Assembly (NCBI RefSeq): GCF_900240335.1
Contig: NZ_LT964979.1
Span: forward strand, 1,426,001-1,490,000
Length of the DNA: 64,000 bases
Direction: 5' to 3'
DNA from: Flavimobilis massiliensis
GTDB taxonomy: Bacteria > Actinomycetota > Actinomycetes > Actinomycetales > Cellulomonadaceae
In this document: positions 42,427 to 49,306 of the stretch, in pieces
Layout of the letters: every line of letters starts with the position of its first letter
How positions within the stretch are numbered: the stretch's first letter is position 1
Notes under the pieces: generated by a model
Databases searched by the model: none
What the model was told of the DNA's origin: nothing
What the model saw: the letters and a program-made list of their open reading frames with translations, nothing else
Program-made: the position numbers and the translations under genes

Positions 42427-42469
42427 CGATAGCCGATCCGGCCGCTTCTCGTGTGCGGATCCGCTATCG
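42427..42469. repeat. CGATAGC-family palindrome, copy 3
   Basis: Arms CGATAGCCGATCC and GGATCCGCTATCG (one mismatch) around a 17-nt centre, 48 bp after the flavoprotein stop. First of three copies in 200 bp between convergent genes. Confidence 0.85.
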
Positions 42470-42520
42470 AGCACGAGGACTCGCCGACCCCACCCGGCCC
42501 TGACTGCATCCCGCACTCAT

Positions 42521-42563
42521 CGATAGCGGATCCGGACATCCGAGGTGAACAGATCCGCTATCG
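42521..42563. repeat. CGATAGC-family palindrome, copy 4
   Basis: Arms CGATAGCGGATC and GATCCGCTATCG are a perfect 12-bp match around a 19-nt centre. Confidence 0.85.
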
Positions 42564-42580
42564 AGCAAACGCGTCAGTGG

Positions 42581-42627
42581 CTCGATAGCCGATCGGGCCA
42601 CCTCACGTGCATGGATGGGCTATCGAG
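42581..42627. repeat. CGATAGC-family palindrome, copy 5
   Basis: Arms CTCGATAGCC and GGGCTATCGAG pair over 10-11 bp with one mismatch around a longer centre. It directly abuts the minisatellite that starts at 42629. Confidence 0.8.
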
Positions 42628-42628
42628 C

Positions 42629-42891
42629 CACGACGACGCTGGGCACGACGAGGCGCAGGACACGACGACGCTGGGCACGACGAGGCTCGGGACACGACGA
42701 GACTCTGGGCACGACGAGGTGCAGGACGCGACGAGACTCTGGGCACGACGCGGCTCAGGACACGACGAGACTCTGGGCACGACGAGGCGCAGGACACGAC
42801 GGGACTCTGGGCACGACGAGGTGCAGGACACGACGAGACTCTGGGCACGACGAGGCGCAGGACACGACGACGGCGCGGGGCGCGACGACGG
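42629..42891. repeat. Minisatellite: about 7.5 units of 32-34 bp built on a 17-bp half-unit
   Basis: Seven near-identical units and a decayed eighth: 42629-42660, 42661-42692 (both 32 bp), then 34-bp units at 42693, 42727, 42761, 42795 and 42829. Each is CACGACGAGACTCTGGG followed by CACGACGAGGCGCAGGA, so the basic repeat is 17 bp (15 bp in the first halves of units 1-2). As 34 is not a multiple of 3, the reading frame changes at each unit; no conserved protein is encoded. It lies beyond the 3' end of purH. Confidence 0.92.
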
Positions 42892-42920
42892 CCCTCCCGC
42901 GCGCAGAGCGCGGGAGGGCC
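42890..42920. terminator. Stem-loop after purH
   Basis: GGCCCTCCCGCGC and GCGCGGGAGGGCC, perfect 13-bp arms with a GCAGA loop, 16 bp after the purH stop. Confidence 0.8.
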
Positions 42921-42936
42921 GTCGTCGCGGAGCGGC

Positions 42937-44556
42937 TCAGTGCGCGAAGTGGCGCGTGCCCGTGAGGTAGAGCGTCACGCCGGCGGCGGCCGCGGCGGCG
43001 ATGACCTCGTCGTCGCGCACGGACCCACCCGGCTGGACGACCGCGCGCACGCCGGCGTCGAGCAGCACCTGAAGGCCGTCGGCGAACGGGAAGAACGCGT
43101 CCGACGCCGCGACAGCCCCGGCCGCGCGCTCGCCCGCACGCTCGACCGCGAGGCGGCACGAATCGACGCGGTTGACCTGGCCCATGCCGACGCCGACCGA
43201 CGCGCCCCCGGCCGCGAGGAGGATTGCGTTCGACTTCACGGCACGCACCGCGCGCCACGCGAACGCGAGGTCCGCGAGCGTCGCGTCGTCGGCCGCCTCG
43301 CCGGTAGCGAGCGTCCAGGTCGTCGGGTCGTCGCCCGCCGCGTCGAGGCGGTCGACGGCCTGGACGAGCAGCCCGCCGGAAATGGGGCGCGTCTCGACGG
43401 GTGCGGACGGCTCCGCGTCGACGAGCAGGAGACGCACGTTCTTCTTGGCGCGCAGGATGTCGAGGGCCTCGGGCTCGTAGCCAGGCGCGACGACGACCTC
43501 GGTGAAGACCTCCGCGATCTGACGCGCGGCCTGCGGCGAGACGATGTCGTTGAGGGCGATGACGCCGCCGAACGCGGACAGCGGGTCGCACGCGTGCGCC
43601 TTGGCGTGCGCATCGGCGATGTCGGTGCCGACCGCGATGCCGCACGGGTTGGCGTGCTTGATGATCGCGACGGTCGGCTGCTCGCCGTGGTCGTGCGCGG
43701 CGCGCCACGCAGCGTCCGCGTCGACGTAGTTGTTGTAGCTCATGGCCTTGCCGTGCAGCTGCGTGGCCTGCGCGAGGCCGTCCGTCGAGCCGTCGATGTA
43801 GAGCGCCGCGCGCTGATGGGGGTTCTCGCCGTAGCGCAGGACGTCGGCGCGCGTCCATGTGCCGCCCAGCCACGACGGGAAGCCCGTCGAGACCTGCGCG
43901 CCGTCGACCTCGACGGCGTCGTTCGGAGAGACGACCGAGCCCATCCACGAGGCGACGGCGACGTCGTACGACGCCGTGTGGATGAACGCGGCGGTCGCGA
44001 GCGCCTTGCGCTCCGCGTACGTGAAGCCGCCCGCGCCGAGCGCGGCGACGACCGAGCCGTACTGCGCCGGGTCGGTGACGACGGCGACCGACGGGTGGTT
44101 CTTCGCGGCCGCGCGCACCATCGTGGGGCCGCCGATGTCGATCTGCTCGACGCACTCGTCGGGGCTCGCCCCGGACGCGACGGTCGCCGTGAACGGGTAG
44201 AGGTTGACGATGACGAGCTCGAACGGCGCGACACCGAGCTCGTCGAGCTGCGCGAGGTGGTCGTCCTTGCGGGTGTCCGCGAGGATCCCGGCGTGGACGC
44301 GCGGGTGGAGCGTCTTGACGCGCCCCTCGAGGCACTCGGGGAAGCCCGTGAGGTCCTCGACGCCCGTGACGGCGATGCCCGCGGCGGCGATCGTGCCAGC
44401 GGTCGAGCCGGTCGAGACGATCTCGACGCCCGCGTCCGCGAGCGCGCGGGCGAGTTCGATGAGGCCGGTCTTGTCGTAGACGGAGACGAGAGCGCGACGC
44501 ACCGGGCGTCGAGCGTCGTCCGCAAGCGCGGGGGCGGGGGTGTGAGCGGCGGACAT
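42937..44556 (-). CDS. purH: AICAR transformylase / IMP cyclohydrolase
   Basis: A 539-residue bifunctional enzyme for the last two steps of IMP synthesis. N-terminal IMP cyclohydrolase (MGS-like): ALVSVYDKTGLIELARAL, VSTGSTAGTIAAAGI, GRVKTLHPRVHAGIL. C-terminal transformylase: NPHQRAALY, MSYNNYVDADAAW, IIKHANPCGIAVG, DPLSAFGGVIALN, and near the end AFFPFADGLQVLLDAGV and QPGGSVRDDEVIAAA. It uses 10-formyl-THF supplied by GlyA/FolD. Its leader holds a ZTP riboswitch, so it is induced when its own substrate ZMP accumulates. The ATG at 44556 follows GGAGCC. Confidence 0.97.
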   Translation of the reverse strand: MSAAHTPAPALADDARRPVRRALVSVYDKTGLIELARALADAGVEIVSTGSTAGTIAAAGIAVTGVEDLTGFPECLEGRVKTLHPRVHAGILADTRKDDHLAQLDELGVAPFELVIVNLYPFTATVASGASPDECVEQIDIGGPTMVRAAAKNHPSVAVVTDPAQYGSVVAALGAGGFTYAERKALATAAFIHTASYDVAVASWMGSVVSPNDAVEVDGAQVSTGFPSWLGGTWTRADVLRYGENPHQRAALYIDGSTDGLAQATQLHGKAMSYNNYVDADAAWRAAHDHGEQPTVAIIKHANPCGIAVGTDIADAHAKAHACDPLSAFGGVIALNDIVSPQAARQIAEVFTEVVVAPGYEPEALDILRAKKNVRLLLVDAEPSAPVETRPISGGLLVQAVDRLDAAGDDPTTWTLATGEAADDATLADLAFAWRAVRAVKSNAILLAAGGASVGVGMGQVNRVDSCRLAVERAGERAAGAVAASDAFFPFADGLQVLLDAGVRAVVQPGGSVRDDEVIAAAAAAGVTLYLTGTRHFAH

Positions 44557-44591
44557 GAGGGGCTCCTCGGGGTTCGCTGACGGCGGGTGTG

Positions 44592-44683
44592 CCGGGACGC
44601 CCAGGCGGGCGGCGTACCACGATCGCGTTCCTCGGCCGCTCCCCGGTGGTTCACCCCACCTGCGCCAGTCACGACCGGGACCA
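44592..44683 (-). promoter_or_regulatory. ZTP (pfl) riboswitch before purH
   Basis: On the minus strand: GTCGTGACTGGCGC, GGTGGGG, CCACCGGGGAGCGG and CCGCCTGGGCG, closed by GGTCCCGG/CCGGGAC-type pairing. All conserved ZTP aptamer blocks are present and match those before glyA. A TAGGAT -10 box (44683-44688) lies right at the 5' edge, so transcription starts close to the aptamer. About 35 nt separate the aptamer from the purH start, so control of translation initiation is likely. Confidence 0.92.
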
Positions 44684-44792
44684 TCCTAGCGGGCGAGGCT
44701 CCGACGCTGCAGAGATGCGCGTCACGTCCGGGCGACGTGGCTGCGGTGCGTCTGCCTGGTGCGGGCGCCGCGCCGCGGCTAGCGTCGTCAGT

Positions 44793-45311
44793 ATGAGCAT
44801 CGACCCGCGTTTCGCCGCCGCCCTCGCCGACCAGATCACGCTCGAGCTCGAGTCGTCGATCGCCTACCTCCAGCTCTCGATCGCCCTCGAGAACCATGAC
44901 CTGTCGGGCATGGCCCGCTGGATGCGCCTGCAGTCCGACGAGGAGCGCGTCCACGCCGCGAAGTTCACCGCGCACGCGACCGACCGCGGCCTCGCACCGC
45001 AGATCGGCGCGATCGCCTCCCCCGTCATCGACACATCGAGCGTCGTCAAGTGCTTCGAAGCGTCCCTCGCGCACGAAAAGAAGGTCTCGGAGTCGATCCG
45101 CAACCTCTACCGCCTCGCGCAGGAGGTCGGCGAGATCGACGTCATCCCGCTGCTCCACTGGTTCATCGACGAGCAGGTCGAGGAGGAGGCGAGCGTCGGG
45201 GAGATCCTCGGCCGCCTGCGCCTCGTCGGCGACGACGGCTCGGGCCTGCTGCGCATCGACGACCAGCTCGGCTCGCGTGCGGGCGCCGACGCGGCGGCCG
45301 AGACGCACTGA
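44793..45311 (+). CDS. Ferritin
   Basis: A 172-residue non-haem ferritin: four-helix bundle with ferroxidase residues in ITLELESSIAYLQLSIALE, SDEERVHAAKFTAHA (E-x-x-H pair) and WFIDEQVEEEASVGEIL. It oxidises Fe(II) and stores iron in a 24-mer. The C-terminal 20 residues (LGSRAGADAAAETH) are an unusual short tail. The ATG at 44793 has a TAGCGT box ending 7 nt upstream and no ribosome binding site. It diverges from purH; two palindromes follow its stop. Confidence 0.92.
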   Translation: MSIDPRFAAALADQITLELESSIAYLQLSIALENHDLSGMARWMRLQSDEERVHAAKFTAHATDRGLAPQIGAIASPVIDTSSVVKCFEASLAHEKKVSESIRNLYRLAQEVGEIDVIPLLHWFIDEQVEEEASVGEILGRLRLVGDDGSGLLRIDDQLGSRAGADAAAETH

Positions 45312-45354
45312 CCGGCTCCGGCTCCCGCTCCCGCGACGCAGCACCTTCCGAGAA

Positions 45355-45405
45355 CGACTCGTAGGCCCTCAGCACCGTTCGATGGTGCTGAGGGACTACG
45401 AGTCG
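45355..45405. repeat. CTCGTAG-family palindrome, copy 3 (reversed orientation)
   Basis: Arms CGACTCGTAGGCCCTCAGC / GCTGAGGGACTACGAGTCG pair almost fully, closed by CACC/GGTG around GTTCGAT. Its complement has the same ATCGAAC loop as the copies at 40277 and 46227, so this copy is inverted relative to them. It lies 44 bp after the ferritin stop. Confidence 0.9.
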
Positions 45406-45418
45406 AAACCCTCTGACG

Positions 45419-45489
45419 GCTCGTAGCACCGTTGCACACTCCGCCGCGCACACCGCGTGCGCGGGAGCGTGCAGGGACGCTACGAGTCG
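45419..45489. repeat. CTCGTAG-family palindrome, copy 4 (TGCACACT subtype)
   Basis: Outer arms CTCGTAGC/GCTACGAG enclose a different inner palindrome containing TGCACACTCC ... GTGCA and a GC-rich tip. On the minus strand the right arm reads GAC TCG TAG and provides the last two codons and stop of the gene at 45480. Confidence 0.85.
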
Positions 45490-46025
45490 AGGGGGTCGGG
45501 GGTTGCGAGAGCGCCGAACGACGTCGCGAGATCGTCGGGGAGACCGACGACAAGGAGCCCGTCGTCCAGCGGCACCTCCGTCACCGCGCTCCGGCGACCG
45601 TCCGTCACCGTGACCCGCGCGACCGCTCCCGCACGCAGCTCGACATCCCGACGGATCGACACGAGCCGCAGCCCTGGACGCACACGGCCGAGCATCTCGT
45701 ACCAGCCGCCGAGGTCGTCGAGCAGCTCGACCCACTTCTCGCGCGGCGTGATCGGCTCCTTCGGGAACCGCTTCGGCGTCCACACGCGCGGCGCCACCGG
45801 ACCCAGTGCACCGGACACCGCCGCCTCGAGCCCGGCGTCGCTCACCACCAGAGGGACGACGACGGTGCGGCCTCCGACGAGCGCGAGGGTCGCGATCGAG
45901 CCACGTGCGTGGTTCGGCACCGCCTCACCGACGTCGACGGCCACGACGACGGGCTCGGCCTGACCGCGTTCGAGCGCCGCAAGGCGCAGCAGCAGTTCAC
46001 CGGGCGCGAGTTGGCTCTCGCCCAT
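45480..46025 (-). CDS. Hypothetical protein, function unknown
   Basis: A 181-residue soluble protein that I do not recognise. No signal peptide, membrane segment or known active-site motif is visible. It has a short helical start (ESQLAPGELLLRLAALERGQ), beta-rich stretches (PVVVAVDVGEAVPNHARGSI, GGRTVVVPLVVSD), a central Trp/Pro/Lys segment (RVWTPKRFPKEPITPREKWV) and DDGLLVVGLPDDLATSF at the end. Third codon positions are strongly G/C, supporting a real gene. The ATG at 46025 follows GAAGGAGC. The final Asp-Ser-stop lies inside a CTCGTAG-family palindrome. It is convergent with ferritin. Confidence 0.75.
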   Translation of the reverse strand: MGESQLAPGELLLRLAALERGQAEPVVVAVDVGEAVPNHARGSIATLALVGGRTVVVPLVVSDAGLEAAVSGALGPVAPRVWTPKRFPKEPITPREKWVELLDDLGGWYEMLGRVRPGLRLVSIRRDVELRAGAVARVTVTDGRRSAVTEVPLDDGLLVVGLPDDLATSFGALATPDPLDS

Positions 46026-46150
46026 CGTGCTCCTTCGGTCGTCGGTCTGCGGTTCACGCTACGCCGGTCGCGGACGGTAGGCGGGTCACCGCCACGGCGC
46101 TGACCTGGCTGAGCTGGGCGGGTGGTCGGTCCCGTCCGGCCACCCCGCCC

Positions 46151-46214
46151 CGACTCGTAGCATCCCTGCACACTCGAACACTGCCCATGCAGTGTGCACA
46201 CGCGCTACGAGTCG
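46151..46214. repeat. CTCGTAG-family palindrome, copy 5 (TGCACACT subtype)
   Basis: Arms CGACTCGTAGC/GCTACGAGTCG (11 bp, perfect) around an inner TGCACACT...AGTGTGCA palindrome with a CGAACACTGCCCATGC centre. Shares the inner TGCACACT with copy 4. Confidence 0.9.
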
Positions 46215-46226
46215 ACTCGCTGGGAT

Positions 46227-46275
46227 GACTCGTAGGGCCCCAGCACCATCGAACGGTGCTGGGGCCCTACGAGTC
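46227..46275. repeat. CTCGTAG-family palindrome, copy 6
   Basis: The most perfect copy: 21-bp arms starting GACTCGTAGGGCCCCAGCACC with complete pairing and an ATCGAAC loop. It ends 8 bp after the purN stop and 12 bp from copy 5. Confidence 0.93.
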
Positions 46276-46283
46276 GGAACGAG

Positions 46284-46943
46284 TCAGCGGCCGATGCGCG
46301 TGCGGCGCCCATCGACGACGAGGCCTTCCCGTGCAATACGCCCGACCTTCTCGACGAGCATCGCCCGCTCGACGACCTTGATGCGCTCGTGCAGCGTCTC
46401 CTCGGTGTCGTCGTCGGTGACGTCGACCGCGACCTGGGCGACGATCGGCCCCGTGTCGACCCCGGCGTCGACGAGATGCATCGTGGCCCCCGTGACACGA
46501 GCACCGCCCGCGAGCGCGTCGCGCACGCCGTGGGCGCCCGGGTACGACGGCAGCAGCGCGGGGTGCGTGTTGAGGGTGCGGCCGCCGAAGCGGGCGAGAA
46601 ACGCCGCCCCGAGGATCTTCATGAAGCCCGCCGAGACGACCCAGTCGGGAGTGAAGACGCCGACGGCCTTCGCGAGCGCCGCGTCCCACTCCTCGCGCGA
46701 GCCGAAGTCGGTGACCTGCACGACCGCGGTCGGCACACCCGCAGCCCGCGCATGGTCGAGCCCGCCGATGCCCGGCCGGTCCGCCACGACACCGACGACG
46801 CGTGCTCCGTAGGCCGGGTCGTCATGCGCGTCGAGCAGCGCACGCAGGTTCGACCCGGTCCCCGAGACGAGGACGACGAGGCGGACGGCGTCGGTCCGTC
46901 CGGCGGCGGAGGGGTGAGGAACGAGGCTCTCGGAGTCGGTCAC
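46284..46943 (-). CDS. purN: Phosphoribosylglycinamide formyltransferase
   Basis: A 219-residue GAR transformylase: LVVLVSGTGSNLRALLD (phosphate loop), VVADRPGIGGLDHA, LAGFMKI-like SAGFMKILGAAFL, and the catalytic NTHPALLPSYPGAHG with ATMHLVDAGVDTGPIV (His and Asp). It adds a formyl group from 10-formyl-THF to GAR, the third step of purine synthesis. The GTG at 46943 has a TACCGT box ending 6 nt upstream and no ribosome binding site, so it is not simply cotranscribed from upstream. purH lies 1.7 kb further along on the same strand with two other genes between, looser than the usual purN-purH pair. Confidence 0.96.
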   Translation of the reverse strand: MTDSESLVPHPSAAGRTDAVRLVVLVSGTGSNLRALLDAHDDPAYGARVVGVVADRPGIGGLDHARAAGVPTAVVQVTDFGSREEWDAALAKAVGVFTPDWVVSAGFMKILGAAFLARFGGRTLNTHPALLPSYPGAHGVRDALAGGARVTGATMHLVDAGVDTGPIVAQVAVDVTDDDTEETLHERIKVVERAMLVEKVGRIAREGLVVDGRRTRIGR

Positions 46944-47068
46944 GGCACCACGGTAGCGGCGGCGCCGCGCCTCGGCAGCGTCGTCCGCGGGCGTCGCTGA
47001 CACCCGTGCTCCGCGCCCACCACGACCCGGCGCGCGCACCGACGGGTCCGTGCGTCGTGCGACGGGTC

Positions 47069-47289
47069 TCAGTCGGCCGACGGGGCGCTCGCGCTCGTCG
47101 TACCGCTCGCGGTCGAGGTCGTCGAGCCGCCGGACGTCACCGTGCGGGTCGTCGGCGTCGTGAGGGTCGTGCGCGCCGTCCGGGCGCTCGGGCCCGTCCG
47201 CGGCGTCGCCGCCGTGCCCTGCCCCGTCGTGCCCTGCCCCGTCGTGCCCTGCCCCGTCGTGCCCTGCCCCGTCGTGCCCTGCCCCGTCG
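47069..47289 (-). CDS. C-terminal fragment of an unknown protein, cut by a contig join
   Basis: Reading leftward from the N at 47290 there is a 73-residue open tail ending at 47069: five TTGQG repeats, then a Thr/Ser-rich stretch ending SGTTSASAPSAD. In this frame nearly every third base is G or C, and the bias fades just after the stop, which argues that it is the true end of a gene. In related actinobacteria a DUF6350 membrane protein is found just upstream of purN, so this may be its disordered tail; that is inference, as no domain is left to see. Confidence 0.45.
47214..47288. repeat. Five perfect 15-bp tandem repeats at a contig end
   Basis: Five exact copies of GTGCCCTGCCCCGTC run up to the N at 47290. 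Inside the open tail on the minus strand each copy encodes Thr-Thr-Gly-Gln-Gly. The true copy number is unknown, because the assembly breaks in the array. Confidence 0.92.
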
Positions 47290-47290
47290 N
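47290..47290. other. Single N: contig join
   Basis: One undetermined base between the 15-bp tandem array and the sucC upstream region; it most likely replaces a gap of unknown size. Confidence 0.85.
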
Positions 47291-47292
47291 TG

Positions 47293-47312
47293 ATGTCTCG
47301 ACGTCGAGACAT
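47293..47312. promoter_or_regulatory. 20-bp perfect palindrome upstream of the sucC fragment
   Basis: ATGTCTCGACGTCGAGACAT is fully self-complementary and lies about 30 bp before the sucC start. It looks like an operator or a site overlapping the promoter. Its core TCTCG-ACGT-CGAGA has the same shape as the TCTTG-N4-CAAGA element before icd. Confidence 0.6.
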
Positions 47313-47342
47313 TCATGCCGGTCGAGGGAAGGACGAAGCAGG

Positions 47343-47416
47343 GTGGACCTGTTCGAATACCAGGCGCGCGACATCTTCGAGAAGCACGGCGTCCCCGTGC
47401 TCGGTGGCGTCATCGC
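47343..47416 (+). pseudogene. sucC: 5' fragment of succinyl-CoA synthetase beta subunit gene
   Basis: A GTG start with a good GGAAGGA site upstream opens a frame DLFEYQARDIFEKHGVPVLG followed by GVIA, the exact N-terminus of SucC (ATP-grasp domain). After about 25 codons similarity ends abruptly at 47411-47420 and the sequence becomes the antisense of the acyltransferase gene; the frame runs on without meaning. SucC normally has about 390 residues. With pcrA on one side and purN on the other, sucC-sucD would be expected here in actinobacteria, but on the minus strand. So this is either a real deletion/inversion scar or, more likely, an assembly error next to the N. Confidence 0.85.
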
Positions 47417-49306
47417 CCGGAGCGCGTCGTTCGACGCGTCGACCCAGCGGCTCACGCCGACGATCGTCACGAGGACGACAGGTCGGTCCGGCCCGACGGC
47501 CGCGAGCGTCTCCCGCAGCGCGGCCTTCTGTGTGTCGTCGTGCAGGCCCGCGTTCGTGCCGAAGACGAGCACGACGTGGTCGCGCAGCGTGCCCGCCTCG
47601 GCGTGCGCGCGCACGAGACCGACCGCGTCCGGCCACTGACGGATCGGCTTCGCGTCGATCGCGATGCCCGGCATCTCCGCGAGGACGCCCGGGGCGACAC
47701 CCGAGAGCACGGAGTCGCCGAAGGCGGAGACGACGCGGCCGTCGACGGGCCCCTTCGTCGCAGCGTTCGGCGGGGTCGTCGTGGGCTTCTCCGGCGGAGT
47801 CGGGTCCTCGGTCGGAGTGCCGGTCGGCTTCGTCGTCGGCTTCTCCGTCGGTGTGCCCGTCGGCGTCGGGGAGTCCGTCGGCGTCGTCCCGCCCCCGCCC
47901 GTCGGACCGGGCGCCGTCGGCGCCACCGGCGGCGGCCCCTGCGCCGCGAGCCCCTCCTCGATCATGCGCTGGGCCGACGACATCGTCGGCGCAGTGACGA
48001 GCACGACGACGAGCGCGAGCGTCCACACGACCGGCAGCCCGACCGCGACCCGTGCGAACGCCGGACGCGCCGCGACGAGCCGCTCCCGCACCGCACGCCA
48101 CGCACCCCGGTAGCCGAGCGCCCGCACGGGCGTCTCGACGAACCGGAACGAGAGCTCCGTGAGCAGGACCGTCACCGCGAGCGCGAGGACCGCCGCGACG
48201 TGCCAGCGTGCCGTCCCCGGCGTCGCGTCGAGCGCGGCCGTGACGACGAGCAGGACCGGCCAGTGCCACAGGTAGAGGCCGTACGAGCGCTCGCCGACGA
48301 TCCGCAACGGCGTCGCGTCGAGCGCGCGGGTCCACCGCCCGGGGCGCGTCGCACCGAGGACGACGACGAGCGCGAGGACGGACACGACGGCGATACCCCC
48401 GCGGTACGTCCACAGCGCGTCGTCGCGGACGACGACCATCGCGACGACGACACCCACGAGCGCGGCCGGCGGCGCCCACGGCGGGACGAGCGGCCGGCCG
48501 CGCACCGCCCGCCACGCGAGTGCCCCTGCGACGCCGAGGAGCACCCCGAAGATGTGGGTGTCCGTGCCGTAGTAGACACGCGTCGGGTCCGCTCCGTCGA
48601 CGAGCACGGCCATCGCGACCGCGGACGCGACCGCGGCCGCGCCGACGAGCACGGCCCTCCCCCGCCACGTCGGGACGACGACGAGCAGCAGGACGAGCAC
48701 GAGCGGCCACAGGACGTAGAACTGCTCCTCGATCGCGAGCGACCACAGCGGTTGCAGGAGCACGGGTGCGGTGCGGTCGAAGTAGCTGCCGCCCGACGCG
48801 ATCTCGAGCCAGTTCGTCGAGAACGTCGCGGCCCCGAGCACCTGCCGTCGGATGCCGACGAGCAGGTCGCGCTCGACGAGCGCGGCCGCCACCGTGCTCA
48901 CCGCGACGACACCCACGAGCGCCGGCAGGAGCCGGCGCGCACGGCGCAGCCAGAAGCGCGGCAGGTCGATCTTCCCGTGGCGCTGCGCCTCGCGGAGCAG
49001 CAGCGTCGTGATGAGGAAGCCGGAGACGACGAAGAACACGTCGACGCCGAGGAACCCGCCCGGCAGCGTGCCGGGCCACAGGTGGTAGACGAGCACCGCG
49101 ACGACCGCGACCGCACGCAGCCCGTCGAGCCCGCCGAGGTGCTGCGACCCGGCCGGTTGCACGTCCGTCGGGCCGCCGTGCGTGCGCGGCGTACCCCAGG
49201 CAGGAGCCGGCACGGCGGTGCGCACGGCGGTGCGCGGCGGAGGCAGAGGCACCGGTCCTGGCCGCGCAGGCCGCGGGTCGGCGTCGTGCAGTTCGTCGTC
49301 GCGCAC
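47417..49306 (-). CDS. Acyltransferase-3 / SGNH-hydrolase membrane protein, C-terminus lost
   Basis: About 630 recognisable residues. After a 55-residue Pro-rich start comes the acyltransferase-3 domain: GLDGLRAVAVVAVLVYHL, GGFLGVDVFFVVSGFLITTL, LWSLAIEEQFYVLWPLVLVL and about ten helices to residue 400. Then a Pro/Thr linker (PTGTPTEKPTTKPTGTPT) and an SGNH-like domain starting VSAFGDSVLSGVAPG, with VVLVFGTNAGLHD. Relatives (OafA type) acetylate cell-wall or surface polysaccharide. The final SGNH block with the catalytic Asp-x-x-His is missing: after SNDALRA the frame runs into the antisense of the sucC fragment. GTG start at 49306 follows GGAGG. A companion of the polysaccharide genes at 1-9 kb is possible. 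Confidence 0.85.

Noticed and set aside
42545..42970. Open frames on both strands through the minisatellite giving His/Asp/Arg-rich proteins
   Set aside because: All frames stay open because the repeat lacks stop codons; the 34-bp unit shifts frame each time, no ribosome binding site fits, and no family is recognisable.
47142..47639. A fused plus-strand protein starting in the tandem repeat and containing the SucC N-terminus
   Set aside because: It begins inside repeats, crosses the N, and after 25 SucC residues is only the antisense of the acyltransferase gene.
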